NCBI RefSeq assembly: GCF_001629735.1
Contig: NZ_CP015224.1
Location: 124,001-188,000, forward strand
Direction: 5' to 3'
Source of the DNA: Lysinibacillus sphaericus
GTDB lineage: Bacteria > Bacillota > Bacilli > Bacillales_A > Planococcaceae
Length of the DNA stretch: 64,000 nucleotides
The notes under the pieces are model-generated. The model was not told the DNA's origin. It did not search any database and was given only the letters and a program-made list of their open reading frames with translations. The position numbers and the translations under genes were made by a program. Positions 7,812 through 16,853 of this stretch are shown piece by piece. Within the stretch, counting starts at the first letter, position 1. Every line of letters begins with the position of its first letter.

Positions 7812-8771
7812 ATGAGTTGGAATACACGGGTGACAGAGCTTTTACAAGTAAAATACCCAATTATTCAAGGTGGTTTAGCGTATTTAGCCTATGCTGATTT
7901 AGCTGCAGCAGTGTCGAATGCTGGAGGGTTAGGTCAAATAACAGCAATGAGTTTACGAAGCCCTGACTTATTGCGAGCAGAGATTCATAAAGTACGAACA
8001 TTAACAGATAAGCCTTTTGGCGTAAACTTTGCTATTGGTATGCATGGTACAGGCTATGAGGAAATGGTTCTCGTTGCAGTGGAAGAAGAAGTACCTGTTG
8101 TGACGATGACTGGAGGTAATCCTGCACCCATTTTTGATTTATTAGCAGGTACAGATATAAAAAAAATGGTACTGGTAGCTGCACGTAGACAAGCACAAAA
8201 AGCTGAGCAGCTTGGAGCAGATGCTGTAATGGTTGTTGGACAAGAGGGTGGCGGACATCTTGGAAGAGATGATGTAGGTACGATGGTGCTCGTCCCACAG
8301 GTTGTTGATAGTGTAAAAATCCCAGTTATTGCTTCAGGGGGAATTGGCGATGGCCGAGGCTGGATGGCTGCCCATGCATTGGGAGCTGAAGGAATTGAAA
8401 TGGGTACTCGCTTTATTGCAACTAAAGAATGTGTTGATGCTTCTGCAGCTTATAAAGAGGCACTAATAGCAAGCACAGAGGCTGATACAACGATTATAAA
8501 ACGTTCTATTGGTGCACCTGCTCGTGCTTTACGAAATGAGTTTACGGCAAAAATTTTAGATATTGAGAAAAAAGAGCCAACCTATGAAGCGTTAAAGGAA
8601 TATATAAGTGGTTCAGCGAATAAGCGTTTTATTTATGATGGTGAACAAAAGCAAGGCTTTGGTTGGGCTGGACAAGTAACAGGGATGATTCATGATATTC
8701 CAACCGTTGAGGAATTAATCAATCGAATGGTTGCAGAAGCGGAAAGTATCCGGTTAAAATGGGGGCAATAA
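7812..8771 (+). CDS. Nitronate monooxygenase / 2-nitropropane dioxygenase-like FMN enzyme
   Basis: The 319-residue TIM-barrel flavoprotein belongs to the nitronate monooxygenase/FabK-like family. N-terminal PIIQGGLAYLAYADLAAAV and the glycine-rich GQEGGGHLGRDD (about 142-153, with the catalytic-position histidine) are followed by the FMN phosphate motif ASGGIGDGRGW and GTRF. It probably oxidises toxic nitronates; some relatives are enoyl-ACP reductases (FabK), but no fatty-acid genes are nearby. The ATG has GGGGAGG upstream. It is followed after 20 bases by yktA and probably shares its transcript. Confidence 0.85.
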   Translation: MSWNTRVTELLQVKYPIIQGGLAYLAYADLAAAVSNAGGLGQITAMSLRSPDLLRAEIHKVRTLTDKPFGVNFAIGMHGTGYEEMVLVAVEEEVPVVTMTGGNPAPIFDLLAGTDIKKMVLVAARRQAQKAEQLGADAVMVVGQEGGGHLGRDDVGTMVLVPQVVDSVKIPVIASGGIGDGRGWMAAHALGAEGIEMGTRFIATKECVDASAAYKEALIASTEADTTIIKRSIGAPARALRNEFTAKILDIEKKEPTYEALKEYISGSANKRFIYDGEQKQGFGWAGQVTGMIHDIPTVEELINRMVAEAESIRLKWGQ

Positions 8772-8791
8772 TGTAAAGGTGGTTTTGTCGA

Positions 8792-9079
8792 ATGGAATAT
8801 TCTTATCCGTTTTCAACAGATTGGTCTACAGAGGAGATTGTGGATGTTGTTCAATTTTTTGAAGGAATTGAACAAGCTCATGAAAAGGGCATCAAGCGTG
8901 AGGTTATGATGGCTAAATATCGCCGCTTTAAGGAAATTGTTCCTTCACAGGCTGAGGAAAAAACAATCTTTCGTGAATTTGAAGAAGCGAGTGGCTATAT
9001 TAGCTATCCTGTTGTTAAACAAACAAAAGAAGCCGCAGATGGTACAATTATAAAAATAGTCCCTAAAAAAAATCGATAA
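8792..9079 (+). CDS. yktA: UPF0223 family protein YktA
   Basis: This 95-residue small soluble protein matches the UPF0223 family (YktA) through the conserved [12 protein letters not shown] N-terminus, the block [16 protein letters not shown] and FEEASGY. No function is established for the family that I know of. It is the start of the yktA-yktB-suhB stretch conserved with Bacillus. The ATG has AAAGGTGG upstream and a strong terminator follows. Confidence 0.88.
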   Translation: MEYSYPFSTDWSTEEIVDVVQFFEGIEQAHEKGIKREVMMAKYRRFKEIVPSQAEEKTIFREFEEASGYISYPVVKQTKEAADGTIIKIVPKKNR

Positions 9080-9080
9080 G

Positions 9081-9116
9081 AAAGCGGATGTGAGAAAAAC
9101 TCACATCCGCTTTTTA
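9081..9116. terminator. Terminator after yktA
   Basis: AAAGCGGATGTGAG pairs perfectly with CTCACATCCGCTTT around a short A-loop and is followed by a T-run. Confidence 0.9.
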
Positions 9117-9180
9117 TTTTAGGGTGTTAAAAAACGACATTTGGCATACACTACTTCAACAAATAACATTAGGTTAAAGC

Positions 9181-9817
9181 TTATTTTAGGTCCTTCCCAA
9201 CGATGACATTGTAAAAAGGTAGCAGGCTGTTGAATGTTTGTTCCGTTAACTGGTGGAATTCACTGGCAGTTAATTTTGTTGCTTGGTCTTTTGGAATATG
9301 ACGACCAATTAAAAACTCACCTTTTTTTACATCTCGCAGACGTAAGAGCAATTCCTTAAGCTTGTCTTCTTTCGCCTCTTCAAGTGAAATGGCCTCTGGG
9401 GACATATGATCACCAGACACAATAAAGTCATCAGATAGCTGCTCAAATAAGGATGGATGAGCGAGTAAACGTTCTGCCATTACATTTTTTTTGAGGAGCT
9501 TCATAAATAATAGCTAAGACGATGAATAAATGTGAGTGCCATAGACCAATCTGAAAGTGAGGCAATGATTTATAACCTCTTTTATACGGGGCGAAGGCAA
9601 CCCAACTATCTTGTGGAGGGTTGACAGTTCTTCGAGCGTGTTTGGCAACATGAGGAAAGAATTCTTCACCTAGCTTGCTTGAGAAATAGGTGGCAAAATC
9701 ATCACCAAGCTGATGGAATTTTGGGCGTACATGATCGTTTAATGCATTCATCCTTTGTTCTAAACCGTCTATTTTAAAAACATTAAAATCTTTGTTTGTC
9801 CACTTTATTTTAGGCAA
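9181..9817 (-). pseudogene. yktB: YktB (UPF0637/DUF1054), frameshifted at an A8 run
   Basis: Two overlapping frames together make one full-length YktB protein of about 210 residues. The first frame starts at TTG 9817 behind AAAGGAG and covers the N-terminal half ([36 protein letters not shown]). At codons for IYEAPQKK it reaches eight consecutive A (minus strand; T8 at 9485-9492), after which the family sequence continues in another frame ([17 protein letters not shown] to the stop at 9181). Losing one A would restore the frame. This may be real inactivation, a sequencing error or a reversible slippage tract. The function of YktB is not known. Confidence 0.8.
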
Positions 9818-9942
9818 TTTTATTTTACTCCTTTCGTTTTATAAGGTTTATTTTACGCTGATTTTGGGAAAAAATCTTATAACAAGAACTATATCGAATT
9901 AGAAAAGTTTTTGTAAAAAAATTTAAAAAAGGAAGTGTTTTT

Positions 9943-10140
9943 ATGAAACCAATCGTAAAAATTATACGTAAAGTTGACATTGAAAAGCAATATGAACACA
10001 TTTTACAATTGGAATTAGATTATGAATTAGCTTCGCTGTTTGCAGCGATGAATGAAAAAAACGAAATTGAAATTGAAAAAAGTAAAAAACGTCTTGGAGA
10101 AATCCAGATGGAACTTGAAAGCTTGCACGCCTATGCGTAA
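9943..10140 (+). CDS. Small hypothetical protein (65 aa)
   Basis: The 65-residue product starts at an ATG with AAAGGAAG upstream. It is predicted to be almost all helical, rich in Glu and Lys, with a probable coiled-coil C-terminal half (about 38-60). It sits between yktB and suhB, where B. subtilis also has a small gene (ykzI), so it may be the counterpart; I do not recognise a domain. A terminator follows 22 bases later. Confidence 0.65.
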   Translation: MKPIVKIIRKVDIEKQYEHILQLELDYELASLFAAMNEKNEIEIEKSKKRLGEIQMELESLHAYA

Positions 10141-10161
10141 TCAAAATCTTATACCCATTTA

Positions 10162-10201
10162 AAAAATCACTTGCTGAATATTCCGACAGCAGGTGATTTT
10201 T
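10162..10201 (+). terminator. Terminator after the 65-aa gene
   Basis: AAAAATCACTTGCTG pairs with CAGCAGGTGATTTTT (one G-T pair) around a 10-base loop. Confidence 0.85.
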
Positions 10202-10204
10202 ATT

Positions 10205-10233
10205 GTGACAAAGGGTAAAATAGATACTATATT
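10205..10233 (+). promoter_or_regulatory. Sigma-A-type promoter of suhB
   Basis: GTGACA (10205-10210), a 17-base spacer and TATATT (10228-10233) match the sigma-A consensus at 5 of 6 positions in each hexamer. Transcription would start near 10240, giving a leader of about 138 bases. Confidence 0.6.
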
Positions 10234-10235
10234 AA

Positions 10236-10280
10236 GCGAAATGAATTTCAGTAATTCTGGAAATTCATGTTTTATATCGC
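10236..10280 (+). other. Stem-loop at the predicted 5' end of the suhB mRNA
   Basis: ATGAATTTC (10241-10249) pairs perfectly with GAAATTCAT (10260-10268) around a 10-base loop, with GCGA/TCGC (10236-10239, 10277-10280) able to extend it. It lies right at the predicted transcription start, suggesting a 5' stabilising or regulatory structure. Confidence 0.4.
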
Positions 10281-10377
10281 TATAAAGACATTGTAAAGAG
10301 ATGGAACAGATGAAACTAAATGAATAAAGAGTGAGGAAAGAAAAGGCTTTTTCTTATATTCGAAGGGTGGGTTTTAA

Positions 10378-11172
10378 TTGGATTTACAACAAATAGATGA
10401 ATTTGCGAAAAGTATAATCTTTGAAGCTGGAAGGCGTATTCGAAAAGCCTTCTCGTATAATTTAGTCATTGAGACAAAATCAGGTGCCAATGACCTGGTA
10501 ACAAATATTGACCGAGAGACTGAGTTATTTTTTATCGACCAAATTAAAGCTTTTAATCCAGCCCACAAAATTTTAGGCGAAGAAGGAATGGGAGAAAAGG
10601 TAGAGTCATTAGATGGTGTAGTTTGGATTATTGATCCAATAGATGGCACAATGAATTTTGTCAAACAACATCGTCACTTTATGATTTCAATAGGTATTTT
10701 TATTAATGGGGTAGGCAAGTTAGGGTACATATTTGATGTCATGCGTGAAGATTTATTTTATGCGATTGAAGGCCAAGGCGCATGGTATAACGATTCTCCA
10801 TTGCGGAAACTTCAATCCGTTACGATGGAGGAATCAGTCATCGGCATCAATGCACATTGGGTAGCACCTAATCGACATATTCATCATGAAAAGGTCATTG
10901 AAATGGTCCGCAAAGTTAGGGGCACGCGTTCCTATGGCTCAGCTTGTATGGAAATCGCATTTGTTGTTAGTGGGAAGTTGGATGCTTACGTTTCCATGCG
11001 CCTATCACCGTGGGATATAGCAGGTGGTACCATTATTGCTCAAGAGGTTGGGGCCATTGCCACAAATTTGCATGGAGAGGGCTTTGACTTCTTGCATCAA
11101 GACACTTTTATTATCGCTAATCCTTCCATTCATAGAGAATTATTGGAAAAATATATTGTACCTTATGAATAA
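10378..11172 (+). CDS. suhB: Inositol monophosphatase family protein (SuhB/YktC)
   Basis: The 264-residue protein is a Mg-dependent sugar phosphatase of the inositol monophosphatase family. Metal-binding motifs are complete: GEEGMGE (about 68-74), the IDPIDGTMNFV signature (about 85-95) and WDIAGGTIIAQE (about 213-224). B. subtilis YktC, at the same map position, has this activity. It starts at a TTG (10378). The gene has its own promoter and a structured leader, and ends at a strong terminator. Confidence 0.9.
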   Translation: MDLQQIDEFAKSIIFEAGRRIRKAFSYNLVIETKSGANDLVTNIDRETELFFIDQIKAFNPAHKILGEEGMGEKVESLDGVVWIIDPIDGTMNFVKQHRHFMISIGIFINGVGKLGYIFDVMREDLFYAIEGQGAWYNDSPLRKLQSVTMEESVIGINAHWVAPNRHIHHEKVIEMVRKVRGTRSYGSACMEIAFVVSGKLDAYVSMRLSPWDIAGGTIIAQEVGAIATNLHGEGFDFLHQDTFIIANPSIHRELLEKYIVPYE

Positions 11173-11210
11173 AAAGGAGCCGTCTAGTTACTAGACAGCT
11201 CCTTTTTTTA
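11173..11210. terminator. Terminator between suhB and ylaF
   Basis: AAGGAGC-GTCTAG pairs with CTAGAC-GCTCCTT (one internal mismatch) around TTA and is followed by seven T. The genes are convergent, so it can serve both. Confidence 0.88.
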
Positions 11211-11211
11211 A

Positions 11212-11397
11212 CTAAAGTAAACCTTGCATACGTAGTTTACGCTTCATTTTAAAGGCTGTCATGAAAATGACACAAGTAGCGACAATACCTGCTATTGCAC
11301 CAAGTACACTACTAGCCGCCACTGAATAGCCAATTGAACACATTGCTAAAACAGCTGCTAATGCATAAATAGCCATTACGAATTTTGCACGATTCAT
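11212..11397 (-). CDS. ylaF: Small membrane protein YlaF (DUF5325 family)
   Basis: The 61-residue product has two hydrophobic helices (about 7-25 and 30-50) and a basic C-terminal tail (KMKRKLRMQ). Size, topology and position next to typA match YlaF of B. subtilis, a DUF5325 protein without known function. Its ribosome site is AGGAGGC just upstream. Confidence 0.75.
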   Translation of the reverse strand: MNRAKFVMAIYALAAVLAMCSIGYSVAASSVLGAIAGIVATCVIFMTAFKMKRKLRMQGLL

Positions 11398-11464
11398 AGC
11401 CTAGCCTCCTATATAAAAAATTTATCAATCAAATATATTTTTTAGAATGATGGAAATTCTAATA

Positions 11465-11494
11465 AGGACATTTCTATCCTTCTTGTGCTATAAT
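11465..11494 (+). promoter_or_regulatory. Sigma-A-type promoter of typA
   Basis: TATAAT at 11489-11494 is a perfect -10 element. AGGACA at 11465-11470, 18 bases upstream, is a partial -35 (4 of 6). Confidence 0.55.
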
Positions 11495-11535
11495 ATCACA
11501 GTTAAACATTCGAAAAAAGAATATGGAGTGGAATA

Positions 11536-13380
11536 ATGACAAACTTACGTCAAGATCTTCGCAATATCGCAATAATCGCCCACGTTGACCATGGTAAAAC
11601 TACCTTAGTCGACCAATTACTAAAACAATCAGGTACATTCCGTTCAAACGAACGTGTTGAAGAACGTGCAATGGACTCTAATGATATTGAACGCGAACGT
11701 GGTATTACGATTTTAGCTAAAAATACAGCAGTAAACTATGAAGGAACTCGTATCAACATCCTTGATACGCCTGGACACGCTGACTTTGGTGGTGAGGTAG
11801 AACGTATTTTAAAAATGGTAGACGGCGTTTTACTAGTTGTCGATGCGTATGAAGGTTGTATGCCTCAAACACGTTTCGTATTAAAAAAAGCATTAGAACA
11901 ACGTCTAACACCAATCGTTGTTGTTAATAAAGTAGACAAAGACTCAGCTCGTCCACTAGAAGTAGTAGATGAAGTACTTGAATTATTTATCGAGCTAGGT
12001 GCAGATGACGATCAATTAGACTTCCCTGTAGTCTATGCTTCAGGTGTAAATGGTACAGCTTCTTTAGACGCTGATCCATCTAAACAAGAAGAAAATATGA
12101 AATGTCTATTTGAAAAAGTTATTGAATCTATCCCAGCACCAGTTGATAACTCAGAAGACCCATTACAATTCCAAGTAGCTTTACTTGACTATAATGACTT
12201 CGTTGGACGTATCGGAATTGGCCGCGTATTCCGTGGAACAATTTCTGTAGGTCAACAAGTTGCACTGATGAAATTAGATGGTACAGTGAAAAACTTCCGT
12301 GTAACGAAGATCTTTGGTTTCTTCGGTTTAAAACGTGAAGAAGTAGAGACAGCAAAAGCTGGTGATTTAATCGCCGTTTCTGGTATGGAAGATATCAACG
12401 TAGGTGAAACAGTTTGTCCTGTTGAGCATCAAGAAGCGCTTACGCCATTACGTATCGATGAACCAACTTTACAAATGACATTCTTAGTAAACAACTCTCC
12501 ATTTGCAGGTCGTGAAGGGAAATGGGTTACATCTCGTAAAGTAGAAGAGCGTTTACGTGCTCAATTACAAACGGACGTATCATTACGAGTTGAAGATACT
12601 GACTCTCCAGATGCTTGGACAGTTTCAGGTCGTGGTGAGCTTCACCTATCGATCCTTATCGAAAATATGCGTCGTGAAGGTTTTGAATTACAAGTATCAA
12701 AACCACAAGTAATCGTGCGTGAAATCGATGGTGTAAAATGTGAACCATTTGAGCGCGTTCAAATCGATGTACCGGAAGAAAATGTTGGTTCAATTATTGA
12801 ATCTATTGGTACACGTAAAGGTGAAATGCTTGATATGGTGAATAACGGCAGTGGTCAAGTTCGTTTAACGTTCTTAGTACCGGCTCGTGGTTTGATCGGT
12901 TATACGACTGAATTCATGTCAATGACAAAAGGTTTTGGTATTATCAACCATACGTTTGATTGCTACCAACCATTACTACCAGGTAAAATTGGTGGACGTC
13001 ACCAAGGTGTGCTAGTTTCTATGGAAACTGGTAAATCAACAACTTATGGTATGATGCAAATTGAAGATCGTGGTACACTGTTCTTGGAGCCAGGTACAGA
13101 TATTTACGAAGGTATGATCGTTGGAGAAAATACTCGTGACGCTGATATCACTGTAAACATCACTAAAATGAAACAAAAAACAAACATTCGTTCAGCAAAT
13201 AAAGACCAAACGAATGTTATTAAAAAACCACGTATTTTATCTTTAGAAGAAGCGCTTGAATACTTAGGTGATGATGAGTATTTAGAAATTACACCAGAAT
13301 CTATTCGTCTGCGTAAAAAAATTCTAGATAAAAATGAACGTGAGAAAGCAGCGAAAAAATTACGTAACGCAGAACAATAA
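11536..13380 (+). CDS. typA: Ribosome-binding GTPase TypA/BipA
   Basis: The 614-residue translational GTPase shows G1 AHVDHGKTT (about 15-23), G3 DTPGHADF, G4 NKVD, an EF-G-like domain order and the TypA C-terminal domain with [10 protein letters not shown]. TypA binds the ribosome and assists late 50S assembly and growth at low temperature or stress. Length matches the family (about 610). Its codon use is biased toward a few codons, as in highly expressed genes. It is followed after 29 bases by ylaH, as in Bacillus. Confidence 0.97.
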   Translation: MTNLRQDLRNIAIIAHVDHGKTTLVDQLLKQSGTFRSNERVEERAMDSNDIERERGITILAKNTAVNYEGTRINILDTPGHADFGGEVERILKMVDGVLLVVDAYEGCMPQTRFVLKKALEQRLTPIVVVNKVDKDSARPLEVVDEVLELFIELGADDDQLDFPVVYASGVNGTASLDADPSKQEENMKCLFEKVIESIPAPVDNSEDPLQFQVALLDYNDFVGRIGIGRVFRGTISVGQQVALMKLDGTVKNFRVTKIFGFFGLKREEVETAKAGDLIAVSGMEDINVGETVCPVEHQEALTPLRIDEPTLQMTFLVNNSPFAGREGKWVTSRKVEERLRAQLQTDVSLRVEDTDSPDAWTVSGRGELHLSILIENMRREGFELQVSKPQVIVREIDGVKCEPFERVQIDVPEENVGSIIESIGTRKGEMLDMVNNGSGQVRLTFLVPARGLIGYTTEFMSMTKGFGIINHTFDCYQPLLPGKIGGRHQGVLVSMETGKSTTYGMMQIEDRGTLFLEPGTDIYEGMIVGENTRDADITVNITKMKQKTNIRSANKDQTNVIKKPRILSLEEALEYLGDDEYLEITPESIRLRKKILDKNEREKAAKKLRNAEQ

Positions 13381-13409
13381 TTTTCGCTGACATGAAAGGA
13401 AGAGGAGTC

Positions 13410-13808
13410 TTGGATATTAAGTCCGCTTTATTGGGTGAACTAAATGTTATTCAAGTTGCTGCACAGACAAGTTCCGAGGAAACAACAAGAGTTTTTGGAA
13501 GAATGGCGGGTATAACTAGATTTTTATACGAAAATTTACCAAGCTATGAAATTGCAGGCTATGTTGTATTTCTTCTTGTATTTGCACTTTCTGCCATTGT
13601 CTATAAGCTTGGCTTTGCCAAGAAATTAAAACTATCTCAAAACATTATTATTTATGCGTTCCTCTTTTTGGGTTGTATCATGCTAACATTCTTCGCTCTA
13701 TTCTTGCCAATGATTGAGGGCTTGATTGTAGCCGCCTTAATTTTAATTGTTTATAAAACAAGATTATGGCGTGAAAAAAGAGAAGAGCAACAAGCTGCCA
13801 ATCAATAA
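13410..13808 (+). CDS. ylaH: YlaH-like membrane protein
   Basis: The 132-residue protein has three hydrophobic helices (about 50-68, 80-97, 100-115) and a basic C-terminal tail. Its block YKLGFAKKL and position after typA match YlaH of Bacillus; function unknown. I prefer TTG 13410 because GGAAGAGGAG lies directly upstream; the ATG at 13392 would place that ribosome site inside the gene. Confidence 0.78.
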   Translation: MDIKSALLGELNVIQVAAQTSSEETTRVFGRMAGITRFLYENLPSYEIAGYVVFLLVFALSAIVYKLGFAKKLKLSQNIIIYAFLFLGCIMLTFFALFLPMIEGLIVAALILIVYKTRLWREKREEQQAANQ

Positions 13809-13852
13809 AAGGCAGTACGTATTATATATTTAGAGCTTTAATCGTTTATCAA

Positions 13853-13891
13853 ACAGCCTTAGCACAGTAATTGCTAAGGCTGTTTTTTTAT
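13853..13891 (+). terminator. Terminator after ylaH
   Basis: AACAGCCTTAGCA pairs perfectly with TGCTAAGGCTGTT around a 6-base loop and is followed by T7. Confidence 0.92.
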
Positions 13892-13983
13892 ATAACTAAA
13901 AACTTCTTCAAAAAAATCCTATTGCATACCTAATGCTACACAATTACAAAATCAATATAAAATGGTTGGCACCGAATTCTTCA

Positions 13984-14026
13984 GATGTGAATAAGTTAAT
14001 GTCGATAGGCTTATTTTCATCACATC
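13984..14026 (+). other. Leader stem-loop directly before the ABC-operon ribosome site
   Basis: GATGTG (13984-13989) plus AATAAG (13990-13995) pair with CTTATT (14010-14015) and CACATC (14021-14026), with a small bulge. The structure ends at the base before the AAGGAGG ribosome site (14027-14033), so its folding could affect initiation. It does not match the TPP riboswitch or T-box motifs I know. Confidence 0.4.
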
Positions 14027-14040
14027 AAGGAGGAAAGGGA

Positions 14041-15033
14041 ATGCGTTGGCTTACAAAAGGTTTTCTAATAGGTGTCATTGCTTTGTTACTCCTTTCTTTG
14101 ACAGCATGTAATAAAGCAGAGCTAGAAAAAGTCAAAGTTGGAGAAGTAACTCGTTCGATTTTTTATGCACCTCAATATGTAGCGCTTGAAAAAGGATTCT
14201 TCAAGGATGAGGGTCTTTCTGTAGAGCTACAAACGATAGCTGGTGGCGATAAAACTATGACGGCATTGCTGTCAGATGGTATTGATATTGCTTTAGTCGG
14301 GTCAGAAACTTCCATTTACGTCACATTACAAGGGGCGAATGATCCCATTCAGAATTTTGCTCAGTTAACCCAAACTGACGGTACTTTTTTAGTTGCAAGG
14401 GAAAAAATAAATAAATTTTCATGGGATCAATTGAAGGATTCTACATTTTTAGGGCAGCGTAAAGGCGGAATGCCGCAAATGGCAGGGGAATTTGTGTTGA
14501 AGAAGCATGGCATTGACCCTGTTAATGATTTAACCCTTATACAAAATATTGATTTTGCGAATATTGCTACAGCTTTTGCCTCGGGTACTGGTGATTATGT
14601 GCAGCTATTTGAACCAACAGCTAGCGTATTTGAAAAAGAGGGGAAAGGCTATATTGTAGCATCTTTTGGCACTGAGTCTGGTAATTTGCCTTATACGTCC
14701 TTTATGGCGAAAAGCAGTTATTTAAAGGATGATAAGAAGACAGTTCAAGCCTTTACAAATGCCTTGCAGCGAGCACAGGATTTTGTACAGCAAGAGAGTG
14801 CCGCTGAAGTGGCAAAAATTATTCAACCTTATTTTGAAAATGTAGATGTTGCGATTATTGAAACAGTAATCGAGCGTTATAAAGCACAAGGCTCTTATGC
14901 AACAGACCCAATCCTCGATGAGGGGGAGTGGGATAACTTGCAAACAATAATGGAGGAAGCAGGTGAACTTCCTCAACGTGTGGAGTATGAAAAACTTGTG
15001 AACACAACTTTTGCTAAAAAGGCTGCTGAGTAA
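14041..15033 (+). CDS. ABC transporter substrate-binding lipoprotein (NMT1/SsuA-like)
   Basis: The 330-residue receptor carries a lipoprotein signal with lipobox SLTAC (cysteine about residue 23) and an NMT1/THI5-like fold seen in taurine, sulfonate and thiamine-precursor binders (VTRSIFYAPQYVALEKGFF, LLSDGIDIALVGSET). ATG 14041 is chosen because AAGGAGG precedes it and the lipobox then falls at the right distance. It heads a three-gene operon whose ATPase and permease overlap. The operon sits between ylaH and ylaI, which are adjacent or nearly so in B. subtilis, so it is a lineage-specific insertion. The substrate cannot be assigned. Confidence 0.85.
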   Translation: MRWLTKGFLIGVIALLLLSLTACNKAELEKVKVGEVTRSIFYAPQYVALEKGFFKDEGLSVELQTIAGGDKTMTALLSDGIDIALVGSETSIYVTLQGANDPIQNFAQLTQTDGTFLVAREKINKFSWDQLKDSTFLGQRKGGMPQMAGEFVLKKHGIDPVNDLTLIQNIDFANIATAFASGTGDYVQLFEPTASVFEKEGKGYIVASFGTESGNLPYTSFMAKSSYLKDDKKTVQAFTNALQRAQDFVQQESAAEVAKIIQPYFENVDVAIIETVIERYKAQGSYATDPILDEGEWDNLQTIMEEAGELPQRVEYEKLVNTTFAKKAAE

Positions 15034-15800
15034 TGGAATTTTTACAGCTAGAGAATATTCACCATAGTTATTTTTCAAGCACCCAGGCAAAGGAAGTATT
15101 ACGTGATATTAGCTTGGCCATTCGTGAAGGAGAGTTTGTGTCCTTTATCGGGCCTAGTGGCTGTGGCAAAACGACGTTATTATCAATAATCGCTGGTTTG
15201 TTTCCAGCAACAGAAGGCAAGGTCTATATAGATGGTGAGGAACTATCGGCATATAATCAATCAAGCATTGGCTATATGCTTCAGCAGGACTATTTATTTC
15301 CGTGGAAAACGATTGAAGAAAACGTTACTATTGGTTTGAAAATTATGGAGCGAAGCAATAATACGCATAAAGTAACCGCCAATGCTCTTTTGCAAGAAGT
15401 AGGATTACCAAATGTGGGAAACAATTATCCACGAGAATTATCAGGGGGTATGAGACAACGTGTGGCACTTGCTCGCACCTTAGCAGTAAACCCTAAAATT
15501 TTATTGTTAGATGAACCATTTTCAGCTCTTGATTATCAATCAAAATTAAAGCTTGAGGATTTAGTTGTAGAAACATTAAAGACCTATAGAAAGACAGCAA
15601 TTCTTGTGACACATGATATTGGAGAGGCAATAGCTATGAGTGAGCGTGTCTTTTTATTTTCTGCCAATCCAGGGACATTGCATAAAGTGTTTGAAATACC
15701 TGAAGAACTTCGTGAATTGTCACCGTTTGAGGTAAGACAGCATCCGACCTATGCAGATGTATTCCAAATCATTTGGAAGGAGCTGGAGAGCCTTGGATAA
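15033..15800 (+). CDS. ABC transporter ATP-binding protein (SsuB/TauB-like)
   Basis: The 255-residue ATPase energises the importer. It has Walker [10 protein letters not shown] (about 40-48), Q-loop [10 protein letters not shown], signature LSGGMRQR, Walker [13 protein letters not shown] and the switch histidine in LVTHD. The start ATG shares bases with the stop of the binding-protein gene (TAATG), showing translational coupling. Closest relatives by feel are nitrate/sulfonate/taurine-type ATPases. Confidence 0.92.
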   Translation: MEFLQLENIHHSYFSSTQAKEVLRDISLAIREGEFVSFIGPSGCGKTTLLSIIAGLFPATEGKVYIDGEELSAYNQSSIGYMLQQDYLFPWKTIEENVTIGLKIMERSNNTHKVTANALLQEVGLPNVGNNYPRELSGGMRQRVALARTLAVNPKILLLDEPFSALDYQSKLKLEDLVVETLKTYRKTAILVTHDIGEAIAMSERVFLFSANPGTLHKVFEIPEELRELSPFEVRQHPTYADVFQIIWKELESLG

Positions 15801-16587
15801 CACATTATTTAAACAATATCAGCAAATGCTGAAAAAAGAAAAACGCTTTGTACGGCTATATCAGCTTATTATTCTGCTTCTTTTCTTTGGAGGTTGGGAG
15901 CTGCTTTCTAGATTAGAATGGATTGACCGTTTAATTTTTAGTTCACCGACACAAGTTTGGCATACATTTATCGAAAAAGTAATTGATGGAACTTTAACAT
16001 TGCATGTTGGTGTGACATTAATGGAAACGGTTATTGGCTTTATTGCTGGGACTTTACTGGGGACGCTCATAGCTATCCTATTGTGGTGGTCACCATTTCT
16101 ATCGAAGGTACTCGACCCTTATTTAGTTATTTTAAATGCGATGCCAAAAGTGGCGCTAGGACCTATTCTTATTGTTGCACTAGGCCCGGGTTATTTTTCC
16201 ATCATTGCGATGGGGGCTTTAATTTCCATTATTATTACGACCATCGTAGTATATACGGCCTTTAAAGGTGTTGATCCGAATTACAGTAAAGTCCTACAAA
16301 CATTCGGTGCAACTAGGTGGCAAATCTTTCGAGAAGTCATCTTACCAGCATCCTTTCCGACCATAATTTCAACCTTGAAGGTGAATGTGGGACTATCGTG
16401 GGTTGGGGTTATTGTTGGTGAGTTTTTAGTTGCCTCTAAAGGTCTTGGCTATTTAATTATCTACGGCTTCCAAGTGTTTAATTTTAACCTTGTGCTCATG
16501 TCCTTGCTTATCATTGCATTTTTTGCAACGATTATGTATCAGGTGGTTGAGTTGATAGAAAAGTCGGTTATTAAAAATAATGGCTAA
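15793..16587 (+). CDS. ABC transporter permease (SsuC/TauC-like)
   Basis: The 264-residue permease has about six membrane helices and the EAA-loop region [22 protein letters not shown] reduced to its key residues EVILPASFP (about 190-198). It pairs with the upstream ATPase and lipoprotein. I start it at TTG 15793, which overlaps the end of the ATPase gene and follows GGAGCTGGAG; the longer frame starting further upstream lacks a ribosome site. Confidence 0.9.
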   Translation: MDNTLFKQYQQMLKKEKRFVRLYQLIILLLFFGGWELLSRLEWIDRLIFSSPTQVWHTFIEKVIDGTLTLHVGVTLMETVIGFIAGTLLGTLIAILLWWSPFLSKVLDPYLVILNAMPKVALGPILIVALGPGYFSIIAMGALISIIITTIVVYTAFKGVDPNYSKVLQTFGATRWQIFREVILPASFPTIISTLKVNVGLSWVGVIVGEFLVASKGLGYLIIYGFQVFNFNLVLMSLLIIAFFATIMYQVVELIEKSVIKNNG

Positions 16588-16593
16588 TATAGT

Positions 16594-16627
16594 AAAGAGG
16601 TGTCTCCTATGGGATGCACCTCTTTTT
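16594..16627 (+). terminator. Terminator after the ABC importer operon
   Basis: AGAGGTG pairs with CACCTCT, with an imperfect inner stem, followed by a T-run. Confidence 0.85.
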
Positions 16628-16638
16628 GGTTTTATACA

Positions 16639-16842
16639 TTAAAATTCTTTATCCATTTGTGGTGAAGTTCTATAAAAACGGAAATTACCTGTTTCTAAAC
16701 GTGCAACCGTATTTTCTTTAATACGATCATGGCAATTGTCACACATATAAGTATGGATTGGACGATTACGTAATTTTTTAGCTAAAGGTAAATTATCGTC
16801 TATATTTTGAATCGTATCGCAAATTACGCATTTTACGCGCAT
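16639..16842 (-). CDS. ylaI: Zinc-ribbon protein YlaI (DUF2197)
   Basis: The 67-residue protein has two CxxC pairs (CVIC near the start, CDNC at about 34-37) expected to hold a zinc ion. This matches the YlaI/DUF2197 family at the same map position in Bacillus. Function unknown. It starts at an ATG with GGGGGG upstream and lies 11 bases after the end of the ylaL-like gene, so the two form one unit. Confidence 0.85.
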   Translation of the reverse strand: MRVKCVICDTIQNIDDNLPLAKKLRNRPIHTYMCDNCHDRIKENTVARLETGNFRFYRTSPQMDKEF

Positions 16843-16853
16843 TGCATTCCCCC

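Noticed and set aside
9443..9504. Programmed frameshift in yktB
   Set aside because: There is no stimulator structure or known precedent for this family; a single-base change in the A8 run explains it more simply.
13933..14040. In-frame N-terminal extension of the ABC binding protein
   Set aside because: It has no ribosome site and would put the lipoprotein signal 36 residues inside the protein; the ATG at 14041 has AAGGAGG and a correctly placed lipobox.
13887..14040. TPP riboswitch before the NMT1-like operon
   Set aside because: The conserved CUGAGA and ACCUGA parts are absent; only a simple bulged hairpin is visible.
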